NCBI RefSeq assembly: GCF_009766085.1
Contig: NZ_LMUF01000064.1
Location: 223,177 to 287,176, forward strand
Source: Burkholderia sp. S171
GTDB taxonomy: Bacteria; Pseudomonadota; Gammaproteobacteria; Burkholderiales; Burkholderiaceae
DNA: 64,000 nucleotides
Direction of reading: 5' to 3'
A program made the translations under genes and the position numbers. Below, piece after piece: positions 18,030 through 27,617 of the stretch. How positions within the stretch are numbered: position 1 is the stretch's first letter; every line of letters starts with the position of its first letter. Below the pieces are notes generated by a model, which was not told where the DNA came from, did no database searches, and saw only the letters and a program-made list of their open reading frames with translations.

Positions 18030-19310
18030 ATGGCTTCGGATCTCACGATCTTGCTGATCGGTACAGCGGACACGAAGGCGGACGAGTTGCTTTTCATGAA
18101 GCAATGCATTGAGTCGCAAGGATCAACTGCAGTGGTCATGGACGTTGGCGTGCTGGGTTCTGCCCCGTTCAAACCCGAGATCACGAATCGCGAGATAGCT
18201 GTCGCCGCCGGGTCGACGCTTGAAAAGATCGCGGCACTCGGTGACGAAAATGAAGCCATGTCGGCCATGGCGATCGGCGCCGTCGCAATTGCCCTGGAAC
18301 GATACAAAGCCGGTCAGATACACGGCGTGTTGGCCTTGGGCGGAACAATGGGAACCGATCTGGCGCTCGATGTCGCAGCGGCGCTACCGCTCGGCCTGCC
18401 TAAGTTCGTTGTGTCAACGGTTGCGTATTCGCACCTGATTCCACCCGAGCGGCTGGCGCCGGACTTGATGATGATCCTGTGGGCGGGTGGTCTGTTCGGT
18501 CTGAACGGCGTCTGTAAAGCCGTTCTTAGCCAGGCAGCGGGTGCCGTCCTTGGCGCTTGCCGGGCGATCGTCAAACCGCAGTCCGATCGTCCCCGAATTG
18601 CGATCGGCTCACTCGGGAAGTCCTGCTTGAGCTACATGGTTCGCCTGACCGTGGAGCTGGAAGAGCGCGGATATGAGCCGGTCGTCTTTCACTGCACGGG
18701 TATGGGCGGTCGTGCGATGGAGTCGTTGATCGCACAAAACGAATTTGTCGCCGTATTCGATTTTGCTTTATGTGAGCTAGGTAACGAGGTGCACGGATCG
18801 GTGGTGACCGCTGGGCGCTCTCGCCTGGAAGCAGCGGGTCGGCTTGGCATACCTCAGATCGTGGCGCCTGGCGCGAGCGACATGATTGATGTGCAGACGT
18901 GGAAGCCGCTTCCCAAGGAATACGAAGGACGTCCCTATCACGCGCACAACCGTCTTATTGCGTCAGTCACGATGACCCCTGAGGAACGTCGTGCGACCGC
19001 CAGACTTTTTGCGGAAAAGCTCAATAAAGCGGTTGGTCCCACAACCTTTTTGCTGCCTATCAAGGGAATCCAGCAGTGGGACCGCCCTGGTCAGCCCTTG
19101 CACGACCCGGTTGGTCTCTCGGCATTCGTGGATGAGGTCCGGCTGACAGTGAAAGCGCCGGTTGATCTGCATGAAATGGATTGTCACATCAACGATGACG
19201 CATTCGTGGATATGGCTATCACCGTGTTTGACCAGTGGGTGGCCCAAGGAAAAATTCCAGTGGGAACGCGGCGTGAGGCTGCGGTGGCCACATTTCGACC
19301 TGTCGGTTGA
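18030..19310 (+). CDS. Tm-1-like ATP-binding domain protein (UPF0261)
   Basis: A 426-residue protein matching the Tm-1-like/UPF0261 family, whose N-terminal half resembles the tomato antiviral Tm-1 ATP-binding domain. Family features seen are LLIGTADTKADELLFM at the start, LGGTMGTDLALDVA near residue 105 and CTGMGGRAMESLI near residue 220. GGAG at 18015-18018 supports ATG 18030 over the in-frame TTG at 18021. In many genomes the family sits beside a PEP-mutase-like TIM-barrel partner; none is present here. The bacterial function is not established, and its place in an amine-catabolic operon is unusual. Confidence 0.85.
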   Translation: MASDLTILLIGTADTKADELLFMKQCIESQGSTAVVMDVGVLGSAPFKPEITNREIAVAAGSTLEKIAALGDENEAMSAMAIGAVAIALERYKAGQIHGVLALGGTMGTDLALDVAAALPLGLPKFVVSTVAYSHLIPPERLAPDLMMILWAGGLFGLNGVCKAVLSQAAGAVLGACRAIVKPQSDRPRIAIGSLGKSCLSYMVRLTVELEERGYEPVVFHCTGMGGRAMESLIAQNEFVAVFDFALCELGNEVHGSVVTAGRSRLEAAGRLGIPQIVAPGASDMIDVQTWKPLPKEYEGRPYHAHNRLIASVTMTPEERRATARLFAEKLNKAVGPTTFLLPIKGIQQWDRPGQPLHDPVGLSAFVDEVRLTVKAPVDLHEMDCHINDDAFVDMAITVFDQWVAQGKIPVGTRREAAVATFRPVG

Positions 19311-19366
19311 TACAGCAAATCGACCGGTTTCCTGGTCGCAAGTTTGGCAAAACGGAGTTATTGATA

Positions 19367-21832
19367 ATGACGGATATGCTTCCTGAGCGCGCTCGAGTCG
19401 TTGTAATTGGTGGTGGCATTATCGGCGCATCGACCCTCTATCATCTGGCCAAGGCCGGCGTGGAAGACGTTGTCTTGCTGGAGCGGGACAAGTTCGCGTC
19501 GGGGACTACCTGGCACGCCGCCGGCATTGTTGGTCAGCTCCGGGACTCGAAAGCGCAAACAGAACTGGCGCAATACACGACCAACCTGTTCAAGTCTCTG
19601 GAGGCCGAAACCGGCCAGGGAACGGGCTACAAGGAAAACGGTTCGATGACCATTGCGCTCAATCCGCAACGGCACGAACTGGTCAAGCGTGCGGTGTCAG
19701 CCGCGAAGAGACTTGGGGTACCTGCACACTACCTGACACCTGACGAAATTCAGGAGCGCTGGCCGCTGCTACGGGTCGATGACGTTCTTGGCGGCATGAT
19801 CGTTCCGTCGAATGGCCAAGTCAATCCGCTGGACGTTACGAACGCGCTAATCAAGGGCGCAAAGCTGCGGGGCGCGAAGGCCTTCGAGAACACGCCGGTT
19901 GAAGACCTGATTATCCGCGATGGGAAGGTGGTGGGCGTAAAGACATTGAAGGGCGATATCGCATGCGAACGGGTATTGATTGCGGGTGGGATGTGGACGC
20001 ATAAGTTCGCTAAGCGCTTTGGTGTTTCTGTGCCGCTCCACGCTGCCGAGCACTTTTATATTGTCACGGAGAGCATGCCAGGTCTTGACCGGGCAACGCC
20101 AGTCCTGACAGTCGCGGATGAACGCGCGTACTACAAGGAGGATGCGGGCAAGCTCCTCATAGGCGGATTTGAGGCGAAAGGTAAGGCATGGCCGCCGTCA
20201 GGCGAGATTCCGGCGTCATTCTCCTTCGACGAAATTCCCCCTGACATGGAGCATATGGAACCGTTGCTGGAAAAGGCATTCGAACGGGTGCCGGCGCTGG
20301 CCGAGACGGGTATTCAGCTTTTCTTTTGCGGACCGGAAAGCTTCACGCCGGACGGGCGCGCGTATATGGGACCTGCTTCCGGTGTCGACGGCCTGTTTAT
20401 TTCTGCAGGCTATAACTCAAACGGGATCCTTTCTTCCGGCGGTGCCGGGAAGGTCATGGCCGAATGGTTGATACGCGGACTTCCGCCGGTGGGTATGGGT
20501 ACATTGCATGCTCAGCGAGCAATGCGTTTCCAGTCGAATACCCGTTACTTGCGTGATCGTATGGTCGAATCCATCGGACTTCACATGACCCTTCACTGGC
20601 CGGGACATCAGTTCGAAACGGCGCGCGGCGTGCGGCACATGCCGGTCCACGACAAGCTCGTGAGCGCGGGTGCGGTAATGGGAGAGCGGGCAGGCTGGGA
20701 GATTGCTCTTTATTACGGCGAGGAGGGTGCGCGCTTACCTCATAACGCAAGCTTTGGTTATCAGGAGTGGTTCCCCTTCGTTGAGCGTGAGTGTATCGCC
20801 GCTCGGGATGCAGCTATCTTCGTCGACCAAAGCTGTTACGCAAAGCTTCTCGTCACTGGCCGTGACTCGGTTCGAGCGTTAAACGCTGTGTCAGCCAATG
20901 AGGTTGATGTCCCGGTGGGTCAATCGGTCTACACACAATGGTTGAACGAGCGCGGCGGAATTGAAGCAGACATTACGATTACACGGCAGTCCGAAACGGA
21001 TTTCTTCATCGTGACTGGGCATCCTAGTCAGGAGCGCGATCGGGCATGGTTCAAATCGCGTGTCGATCCGGCACTCGACGTGTCGATATTGGACGTAACC
21101 AGCCAATTCGGCATGTTCTCCATAACCGGACCGAAGTCCCGGCAAATTCTTCAAGCGCTATCGGACGCGGACGTTTCAAATGAAGCGTTCCCTTTCGGCA
21201 CAGCGCAGGAGATCGACGTTGGTTATGGCCGTGCGTGGGTGCTTCGCCGCTCTTTTTTTGGCGAATTGGGCTACGAAATCTACCCGTCGACGGACCTGTG
21301 CCGCCATATCTACGATGAAATCCAGAAAGTAGGTGAGTTGCATGGCCTCATCCATGCTGGCTTCTTCGCCATGGGGCACTGCCGGCTTGAAAAAGGCTTC
21401 GTGCATTTCGGTCACGATATCGGTGAGGATGACACACCATTTGAGGCCGGTTTGCGATTCGCGGTAGCGATGGAAAAGGTGGCTTCATTTGTCGGGAAAG
21501 AGGCGCTGCAAAATCAACTGAACTCCGGGTCGCTTGAAAATCGGCTTGTCAACGCCCGGGTCCCCGGTGCAACGCTCGAAGACGGTCCGTTCCTCATGCG
21601 CAGTGAACCTGTATGGAAGGCGGGGAAGATCGTGGGCTATATCACGTCCGGCGCATGGGGATTCCGCATCGGCGCGTCGCTCGGCATGGCCTCTATCCGA
21701 AGAGAGGGCGGTGTGACGGTCGATTATCTGAAGGAAGGTGGATTTGAGGTTGAGGTCGCTGGCGTCAAGCATGCCATTGATCTGCAGTACGCATCTTTCT
21801 ATGATCCGAAAAGCGAAAGATTGAAGGCTTGA
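19367..21832 (+). CDS. FAD dehydrogenase/oxidase fused to GcvT domain (dimethylglycine/sarcosine/MabO type)
   Basis: An 821-residue enzyme that oxidatively removes an N-methyl group and hands the C1 unit to tetrahydrofolate. The N-terminal half is a DAO-type FAD domain with VVVIGGGIIGAS near residue 10 and the TWHAAG motif whose His50 is the covalent FAD attachment site in dimethylglycine and sarcosine dehydrogenases. From about residue 430 the protein is a GCV_T folate-binding domain with its C-terminal barrel. GGAG at 19354-19357 supports ATG 19367. purU and folD downstream recycle the folate carrier. The closest organisation I know is MabO, a N-methylaminobutyrate oxidase; dimethylglycine or sarcosine are alternatives. 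Confidence 0.9.
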   Translation: MTDMLPERARVVVIGGGIIGASTLYHLAKAGVEDVVLLERDKFASGTTWHAAGIVGQLRDSKAQTELAQYTTNLFKSLEAETGQGTGYKENGSMTIALNPQRHELVKRAVSAAKRLGVPAHYLTPDEIQERWPLLRVDDVLGGMIVPSNGQVNPLDVTNALIKGAKLRGAKAFENTPVEDLIIRDGKVVGVKTLKGDIACERVLIAGGMWTHKFAKRFGVSVPLHAAEHFYIVTESMPGLDRATPVLTVADERAYYKEDAGKLLIGGFEAKGKAWPPSGEIPASFSFDEIPPDMEHMEPLLEKAFERVPALAETGIQLFFCGPESFTPDGRAYMGPASGVDGLFISAGYNSNGILSSGGAGKVMAEWLIRGLPPVGMGTLHAQRAMRFQSNTRYLRDRMVESIGLHMTLHWPGHQFETARGVRHMPVHDKLVSAGAVMGERAGWEIALYYGEEGARLPHNASFGYQEWFPFVERECIAARDAAIFVDQSCYAKLLVTGRDSVRALNAVSANEVDVPVGQSVYTQWLNERGGIEADITITRQSETDFFIVTGHPSQERDRAWFKSRVDPALDVSILDVTSQFGMFSITGPKSRQILQALSDADVSNEAFPFGTAQEIDVGYGRAWVLRRSFFGELGYEIYPSTDLCRHIYDEIQKVGELHGLIHAGFFAMGHCRLEKGFVHFGHDIGEDDTPFEAGLRFAVAMEKVASFVGKEALQNQLNSGSLENRLVNARVPGATLEDGPFLMRSEPVWKAGKIVGYITSGAWGFRIGASLGMASIRREGGVTVDYLKEGGFEVEVAGVKHAIDLQYASFYDPKSERLKA

Positions 21833-21890
21833 GGACAACTTTCGTTGATGAATTCCTGTTTGAAAGAGATAACGTTATGTCGGAGCAAAC

Positions 21891-23945
21891 ATGACTGACG
21901 AAACTGTCGATAGCCGCTATGAAGTTTTGTTCAGCCCGATGAACATCGGACCGGTTAGAGCCAAGAACCGTTTTTTTGCTGTCGCGCACAGTGCCGGGAT
22001 GGGTTTCGCCCAGCCACACGCGACTGCGGCGCTTCGGGGAATGAAAGCCGAGGGCGGATGGGCCGTCGTGTGTACAGGCGTCTGTGAGATCGACGAGACA
22101 TCAGACATGATGGGTCATCAGAATGATCGCCTCTGGGATGACCACGACGTGGCGTGTCACCGTCTGGCGACGGCGGAAATCCATAAGCACGGTGCCCTTG
22201 CGGCGGTCGAGCTGGCTCACTTGGGTCTCGGTGCGCGCAATCTGTACAGCCGGGTGCCCGCATTGGGACCTGGAAGTCTGAAGTGCACGTCGTCATATGT
22301 TCCAACGCAATCAATGCCCATGACAATTGCGGACATCCAGGCGTTTCGAGCGGCGCATCGTCGAGCAGTCGGACGGGCCGTGGCGGCGGGCTACGACATC
22401 GTCTATGTCTACGCCGCTCACGACAGGGCGCTGCCGCTTCATTTTTTGTCTCGTCGATATAACAAGCGAACTGACGAATACGGCGGCTCGCTCGAGAACC
22501 GGATGCGGCTTTTGAAGGAGTTGATTGAGGACACGGTCGAAGAAACGGCGGGACGTTGTGCGGTCGCCGTGCGCTTCGCGGTTCACGACTTTACTGGCGG
22601 CATCTCAGCGACTGAAGAAGGCCGCGCGGTCATCGAGGCACTGGGTGAATTGCCGGACCTCTGGGACGTGAATGTAAGCCCGTGGTCCTTCGATTCTTCA
22701 ACGGCGCGCTTTTCCGAGGAGGGATTCCAGGACGAGTACATTGATTTCGTGAAGAAGCTGACGACAAAACCCGTGGTTGGCGTTGGCCGATTCACTTCAC
22801 CTGATGCGATGGTATCGCGCATCAATAAAGGGTTGATCGACTTCATAGGTGCTGCCAGGCCTTCCATCGCCGACCCGTTTATGCCTGAAAAGATCAGGAC
22901 CGGCCGCGTCGAGGAGATTCGCGAGTGCATTGGTTGCAACGTATGCGCTTCGACAGAAATGTATGGGGTTCCGATCCGCTGCACACAAAACGCCACGATC
23001 GGTGAAGAGTGGCGCAAGGTGTGGCATCCCGAGAAGCTCAAGAGACTATCTGATGACAAAGCCACGCTCATTGTAGGCGCCGGCCCTGCGGGACTTGAGG
23101 CAGCACTAACACTTGCTCAGCGCGGGGTCGAAGTATCGATAGTTGATCGGGAGGGTCACCTTGGCGGGCGCATCGCCTGGGAATCCCGGCTCCCAGGTGC
23201 GCAGACCCTGGCGCGTGTCCGCGACTATCGTACTTATCAACTCGAGCGGATGAGTAACGTGCAGATATATCGCGGCTCACCTGTTGGCGTTGAGGACATT
23301 CTGCAGTTCGGCGCGCAGCGCGTTGTCCTGGCCACCGGCGCGCATTGGAGAACAGATGGGACGGGGCCTGCGACACCGGATGGAATCGCGGCGCTTGATT
23401 CAATCCACGTTCTCTCTCCGGAGGCAGTAATGGCCGGGGCACATCTCAAGGGCCCTATCGTTGTCTATGACGATGACCACTACTACGTCGGGCATGCAGT
23501 TGCAGAGTGGATAAGAGCGAAAGGCCATGACGTCACGCTCGTCACACCGCTTGCCGACGTTTCCCAATGGTCGTATTACACCTTGGAACTCAGGCGGCTG
23601 GAAGAGCGTCTGGAAGACGCGGGTATCAAGTGCATCACAAAGAGCAAGGTGAAAGCGGCAGGTGACGGCGCGTTGCTTCTGGCAAGCGGGCGAAAGGAGC
23701 AGTACATCCCCTGTGGCACGTTTGTACCCGTCACGTTGAGAGAGCCAGATCGTCAACTAATGGATCAACTCACCGCTCGTCGACTGGATTGGCGAGATGC
23801 AGGCATCGAATCTGTTGACCTGATCGGCGATGCATTAGCACCGGGAACGGTGGCTGCCGCCGTCTACTCCGGTGCAGCCTACGCGCGTGAGTTAGGGGAA
23901 GAACGGCGAGCCGAATCTTTCCTGCGCGAGCGAGCGGTACTTTAG
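21891..23945 (+). CDS. Trimethylamine dehydrogenase-like FMN/4Fe-4S flavoprotein
   Basis: A 684-residue protein with an old-yellow-enzyme TIM barrel (residues 1-340), a 4Fe-4S site C346, C349, C352 and C364, and a C-terminal ADP/FAD-binding half that starts near TLIVGAGPAGLEAA. This is the architecture of trimethylamine and dimethylamine dehydrogenases, histamine dehydrogenase and the DgcA dimethylglycine protein, which oxidise N-methyl amines and pass electrons to ETF. The position equivalent to Cys30 of trimethylamine dehydrogenase, which binds FMN covalently, is Ser34 here (VAHSAGMG), so FMN is probably not covalently held. etfB and etfA follow in the same operon. Confidence 0.87.
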   Translation: MTDETVDSRYEVLFSPMNIGPVRAKNRFFAVAHSAGMGFAQPHATAALRGMKAEGGWAVVCTGVCEIDETSDMMGHQNDRLWDDHDVACHRLATAEIHKHGALAAVELAHLGLGARNLYSRVPALGPGSLKCTSSYVPTQSMPMTIADIQAFRAAHRRAVGRAVAAGYDIVYVYAAHDRALPLHFLSRRYNKRTDEYGGSLENRMRLLKELIEDTVEETAGRCAVAVRFAVHDFTGGISATEEGRAVIEALGELPDLWDVNVSPWSFDSSTARFSEEGFQDEYIDFVKKLTTKPVVGVGRFTSPDAMVSRINKGLIDFIGAARPSIADPFMPEKIRTGRVEEIRECIGCNVCASTEMYGVPIRCTQNATIGEEWRKVWHPEKLKRLSDDKATLIVGAGPAGLEAALTLAQRGVEVSIVDREGHLGGRIAWESRLPGAQTLARVRDYRTYQLERMSNVQIYRGSPVGVEDILQFGAQRVVLATGAHWRTDGTGPATPDGIAALDSIHVLSPEAVMAGAHLKGPIVVYDDDHYYVGHAVAEWIRAKGHDVTLVTPLADVSQWSYYTLELRRLEERLEDAGIKCITKSKVKAAGDGALLLASGRKEQYIPCGTFVPVTLREPDRQLMDQLTARRLDWRDAGIESVDLIGDALAPGTVAAAVYSGAAYARELGEERRAESFLRERAVL

Positions 23946-24002
23946 ACAGTTGCGTGCGTCCGTCGACGCGCTTACGTTTGCCACATTAGTTGAGAAACTA
24001 AA

Positions 24003-24878
24003 ATGACCCTGAGCACGAAACAACCCAATACCTACACCCTGCGGGTTACCAGTCCGGCCGCGACGGGAATCGTCGCGGCAATTAGCGGTTACCTGGCGGC
24101 ACATAATTACTACATCAACGAGATGTCGCAGTACGACGACGACGAAACCGAGCGATTCTTCCTTCGTTGCGTCTTTCGAGTAAGCGGAAAAATCACTGAT
24201 GACGATCGCGACATGCTGTTCGGCTTCGACAAGCTAGCCGAGCGTTTCAGTATGGAGTGGTCTGTCCGGCGGACGGACCGCCCGTACAAAGTGCTTTTGA
24301 TGGTGTCCAAGTTCGACCATTGCCTTCGCGACTTGTTGTATCGCTGGGAGGCTGGTGAGTTGAACATGGACATTGCTGCAATCGTATCTAATCACGAGAG
24401 CCTGAAGCCAATCGCGGATCGGTACGGTCTCAGCTTCTTCCATATGCCGATCACGCCGGAAACAAAGACTCAGCAGGAGGGCGCGCTGCGCGCAGTCATA
24501 TCTGAGAAAAAGGCTGAACTGATTGTTCTTGCTCGCTATATGCAGATTCTCAGTGACGACATCGCTCGCGAGTTGCACGGCAACTGTATCAACATCCACC
24601 ATTCGTTCCTGCCCAGTTTCAAGGGGGGCTCACCCTACGCGCAGGCGCACAAGCGCGGGGTAAAGCTGATAGGAGCAACGTCGCACTATGTGACCGGCGA
24701 ACTGGATGAAGGCCCAATCATTGAGCAGGACATCCGTCGGGTAGATCACCGTTACTCGGTCGCCGAAATGCAGGCGATGGGCCGGGACGTGGAATGTCAG
24801 GTGCTTTCTCGAGCGGTGCGTCTGCATCTGGAGGATCGGGTGTTCCTCGATGGGAATAAAACCATTGTCTTCTCATAG
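24003..24878 (+). CDS. purU: Formyltetrahydrofolate deformylase
   Basis: A 291-residue cytosolic enzyme that hydrolyses 10-formyl-tetrahydrofolate to formate and tetrahydrofolate. An N-terminal ACT domain (about residues 8-85) is followed by a formyl-transferase fold with NHESL, the catalytic INIHHSFLPSFKGG stretch and the Asp in LDEGPIIEQD. Length is normal for PurU. Placed between the demethylating flavoproteins and folD, it probably removes the C1 load as formate and returns free folate to the GcvT-type enzyme, rather than serving purine synthesis. The same purU/folD pairing is known from the N-methylaminobutyrate cluster of Arthrobacter. Confidence 0.93.
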   Translation: MTLSTKQPNTYTLRVTSPAATGIVAAISGYLAAHNYYINEMSQYDDDETERFFLRCVFRVSGKITDDDRDMLFGFDKLAERFSMEWSVRRTDRPYKVLLMVSKFDHCLRDLLYRWEAGELNMDIAAIVSNHESLKPIADRYGLSFFHMPITPETKTQQEGALRAVISEKKAELIVLARYMQILSDDIARELHGNCINIHHSFLPSFKGGSPYAQAHKRGVKLIGATSHYVTGELDEGPIIEQDIRRVDHRYSVAEMQAMGRDVECQVLSRAVRLHLEDRVFLDGNKTIVFS

Positions 24879-24916
24879 TCACTGGCGTTGCCAGACGAAA
24901 CCGGAAAGAGAACGCT

Positions 24917-25807
24917 ATGTCGGCAAAACTGATTGATGGAAAGGGTTTCTCCCAAACGATCCGGGAGAAGCTTGCGGTGTTGATAGAAAAGCAAAAAAGG
25001 GAACATCAGGTAGTGCCGGGTTTGGCCGTGGTTCTCGTTGGCGAGGATCCTGCCAGTCAGGTGTACGTAAGAAACAAGGCTCGACAAACAGTCGAAGTCG
25101 GCATGCAGTCGTTCGAACACAAGCTGCCGCCTACCGTCAGCGAGGCTGAGCTTTTGTCGTTGATTGGAAAGCTCAACGGCGATCCGACTGTGCACGGCAT
25201 TCTGGTTCAGCTACCGCTGCCAAAACATATCGCGGACAAGCTGGTGATCGAGAGCATCCTGCCGAGCAAGGATGTGGACGGCTTCCACCCGGAGAACGTC
25301 GGCCGGGTTGCAAGCGGAGAAGGTGGCATTGTTCCCTGCACGCCAATGGGATCGATGATGTTGATCAAGCACGCGCTGGGTGGCATTGCGGGAATGAACG
25401 CGGTCGTGATCGGTCGTTCCAACATCGTCGGAAAGCCGATGGCGCAACTGCTTCTGGCCAGTAGCTGCACGGTAACGATTGCCCATTCTCGAACCCGGGA
25501 TTTGCCGGCGATTGCACGTACCGCGGACATTCTGGTGGCCGCCGTCGGACGGCCCGAGATCGTGAAGGGTGACTGGATCAAGCCGGGCGCCTGCGTCATT
25601 GATGTAGGTATCAACCGTGTTCCCAAAACTGACGGGGAAGGGCACCGCTTGGTCGGCGATGTCGCGTTTGACGAAGCAGTGCAAGTCGCTGGATCACTTA
25701 CGCCGGTGCCGGGTGGCGTCGGGCCAATGACCATCGCTTGTCTGCTGGTGAACACTTACCTTGCCGCTGCCAGGATCCACGGGTTGCCCGCAACAGCAGA
25801 TTTCTGA
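24917..25807 (+). CDS. folD: Methylenetetrahydrofolate dehydrogenase/cyclohydrolase
   Basis: A 296-residue bifunctional enzyme that oxidises 5,10-methylene-THF with NADP and hydrolyses the product to 10-formyl-THF. The catalytic Lys in SQVYVRNK, the Rossmann motif GRSNIVGKP and the C-terminal TPVPGGVGPMT are all intact. A ribosome binding site (AAAGAGAA) precedes the ATG. In this cluster it links the methylene-THF made by the GcvT-fusion enzyme to PurU. It is probably an extra copy dedicated to the pathway, since a housekeeping folD would be expected elsewhere. Confidence 0.94.
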   Translation: MSAKLIDGKGFSQTIREKLAVLIEKQKREHQVVPGLAVVLVGEDPASQVYVRNKARQTVEVGMQSFEHKLPPTVSEAELLSLIGKLNGDPTVHGILVQLPLPKHIADKLVIESILPSKDVDGFHPENVGRVASGEGGIVPCTPMGSMMLIKHALGGIAGMNAVVIGRSNIVGKPMAQLLLASSCTVTIAHSRTRDLPAIARTADILVAAVGRPEIVKGDWIKPGACVIDVGINRVPKTDGEGHRLVGDVAFDEAVQVAGSLTPVPGGVGPMTIACLLVNTYLAAARIHGLPATADF

Positions 25808-25869
25808 GCGCGAGCTCGAGTGCAATGTAATGGCGCAAATCTAGAACAACCGACGTTGAGGATGGGTGT

Positions 25870-26619
25870 ATGAAAGTGATGGTTGCTGTTAAGCGCGTTG
25901 CAGACTCAAACATAAAGGTGCGCGTGCGAGCCGACAGTTCCGGCGTCGATTTGAACAACGTCAAGATGTCAGTCAACCCTTTCGATGAGATCGCCGTGGA
26001 AGAGGCTGTGCGTCTGAAAGAATTGGGCGTGGTGACAGAAGTGATCGCGGTGTCGGCAGGTGTGACGCAGTGTCAGGAGGCATTACGTACGGCGCTGGCG
26101 ATCGGCGCAGACCGCGCGATCCTGATCGAGTCTGACGAGGACCTGCAGCCGCTGGCGGTCGCCAAGTTGCTAAAAGCGCTGGTCGACAAGGAGCAGCCGC
26201 AGTTGGTGATCCTGGGCAAGCAGGCGATAGACGACGACTCGAACCAGACTGGCCAGATGCTGGCGGCTCTTGCGAATTTGCCGCAGGCGACATTTGCTTC
26301 GAAGGTCGTGGTTGTTGATGGCAAGGCGATCGTATCGCGTGAAGTGGACGGTGGCACGGAAACGTTATCGCTGACGCTGCCGGCGGTCGTGACAACGGAC
26401 CTGCGCCTCAATGAGCCGCGCTATGTGACGCTGCCCAACATCATGAAGGCCAAGAAAAAACCGCTCGATGTCCTGACGCCCGAAGACCTCGGTGTCGATG
26501 TGAGCCCGCGTTTGAAGACGCTGAAAGTCGTCGAGCCGCCGAAGCGCAGCGCCGGCGTGAAGGTCGCTGATGTGAAGACGCTGGTCGAGAAGCTGAAGAC
26601 CGAAGCCAAGGTGCTTTAA
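25870..26619 (+). CDS. etfB: Electron transfer flavoprotein beta subunit
   Basis: A 249-residue subunit of the heterodimeric ETF, the soluble electron carrier between flavoprotein dehydrogenases and ETF:ubiquinone oxidoreductase. The start MKVMVAVKRVADSNIKVRVR, the NPFDEIAVEEAVRLKE stretch and the AMP-binding GKQAIDDDSNQTGQMLA region are canonical. It is 23 bp upstream of etfA. Codon choice is more strongly biased to C/G at third positions than in purU or the GcvT genes, suggesting origin from a highly expressed housekeeping copy. Confidence 0.95.
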   Translation: MKVMVAVKRVADSNIKVRVRADSSGVDLNNVKMSVNPFDEIAVEEAVRLKELGVVTEVIAVSAGVTQCQEALRTALAIGADRAILIESDEDLQPLAVAKLLKALVDKEQPQLVILGKQAIDDDSNQTGQMLAALANLPQATFASKVVVVDGKAIVSREVDGGTETLSLTLPAVVTTDLRLNEPRYVTLPNIMKAKKKPLDVLTPEDLGVDVSPRLKTLKVVEPPKRSAGVKVADVKTLVEKLKTEAKVL

Positions 26620-26642
26620 AGATAACGCAGGAGATGGACGAA

Positions 26643-27602
26643 ATGACGATTCTGGTAATTGCGGAACACGACAACGTGTCGGTGAAGGCTTCGACGCTCA
26701 ATACGATAGCGGCTGCGGCGGTCATCGCGACACTGACCGGTCACGATATTCATGTGCTGGTCGCGGGTCACAACGCGCAAGGCGCGGCTGAAGCTGCAGC
26801 AAAGATCGCGGGCGTGAGCAAGGTGCTGCTGGCCGACGCATCGCAACTCGCAGCCGGCCTGGCGGAAAACATTGAAGCTACCGTGCTGACACTAGTGCAA
26901 GCCCCGGCGAAGCACTATTCGTACATCCTCGCGCCAGCGACCGCCTACGGCAAGAACATCGCGCCGCGTATCGCTGCGAAGCTGGATGTCGCGCAGATCA
27001 GCGATGTCACCGCAGTGGACAGTCCGGACACGTTCGAGCGCCCGATCTACGCGGGCAATGCGATCGCCACGGTGCAATCGTCAGACCCGATCAAGGTCAT
27101 CACGGTGCGCACCACCGGTTTCAAGCCGGTGGAAGCAGAAGGCGGCAGTGCAGCGATCGAGAAGATCGAAGCGGCAGCCGACAGCGGCCTGTCACAGTTC
27201 GTGAGCCGTGAAGTGACGAAGCTGGACCGCCCCGAACTGACCTCGGCGAAGATCATTGTGTCGGGGGGGCGCGGCCTGGGCAACGGTGAAAACTACACCA
27301 GAGTTCTGGTGCCGCTGGCGGACAAGCTTGGCGCAGCGCTGGGCGCGTCACGTGCGGCCGTGGATGCAGGGTTCGTGCCGAACGACTATCAGGTGGGCCA
27401 GACGGGCAAGATCGTCGCGCCGCAACTGTATGTCGCGGTGGGCATCTCGGGTGCGATCCAGCATCTGGCCGGCATGAAGGATTCGAAGGTCATCGTGGCG
27501 ATCAACAAGGATCCGGAAGCGCCGATATTCAGCGTGGCCGACTACGGCGTAGAGGGCGACCTCTTCGCGGTAGTGCCGTTACTGGTGCAGGAACTGGGTT
27601 AA
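26643..27602 (+). CDS. etfA: Electron transfer flavoprotein alpha subunit
   Basis: A 319-residue ETF subunit that holds FAD. The start MTILVIAEHDN, the C-terminal FAD-binding motifs SGGRGLGNGENY, DYQVGQTGKIVAPQLY, GISGAIQHLAGMKDSK and AINKDPEAPIF are all present. AGGAG at 26629-26633 abuts the ATG at 26634 and is correctly spaced for ATG 26643, which I therefore use. The natural electron donor is likely the trimethylamine-dehydrogenase-like protein and perhaps the GcvT-fusion dehydrogenase; the acceptor is probably the ETF-QO at 31203-32879. Confidence 0.95.
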   Translation: MTILVIAEHDNVSVKASTLNTIAAAAVIATLTGHDIHVLVAGHNAQGAAEAAAKIAGVSKVLLADASQLAAGLAENIEATVLTLVQAPAKHYSYILAPATAYGKNIAPRIAAKLDVAQISDVTAVDSPDTFERPIYAGNAIATVQSSDPIKVITVRTTGFKPVEAEGGSAAIEKIEAAADSGLSQFVSREVTKLDRPELTSAKIIVSGGRGLGNGENYTRVLVPLADKLGAALGASRAAVDAGFVPNDYQVGQTGKIVAPQLYVAVGISGAIQHLAGMKDSKVIVAINKDPEAPIFSVADYGVEGDLFAVVPLLVQELG

Positions 27603-27617
27603 TCTCGTGGAGTAAAA

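Noticed and set aside
24003..25807. Treating purU and folD as ordinary housekeeping genes that happen to be here
   Set aside because: They lie between demethylating flavoproteins and etfBA on one strand with short gaps, and match the known purU-folD pairing of a demethylation pathway, so a dedicated role is more likely.
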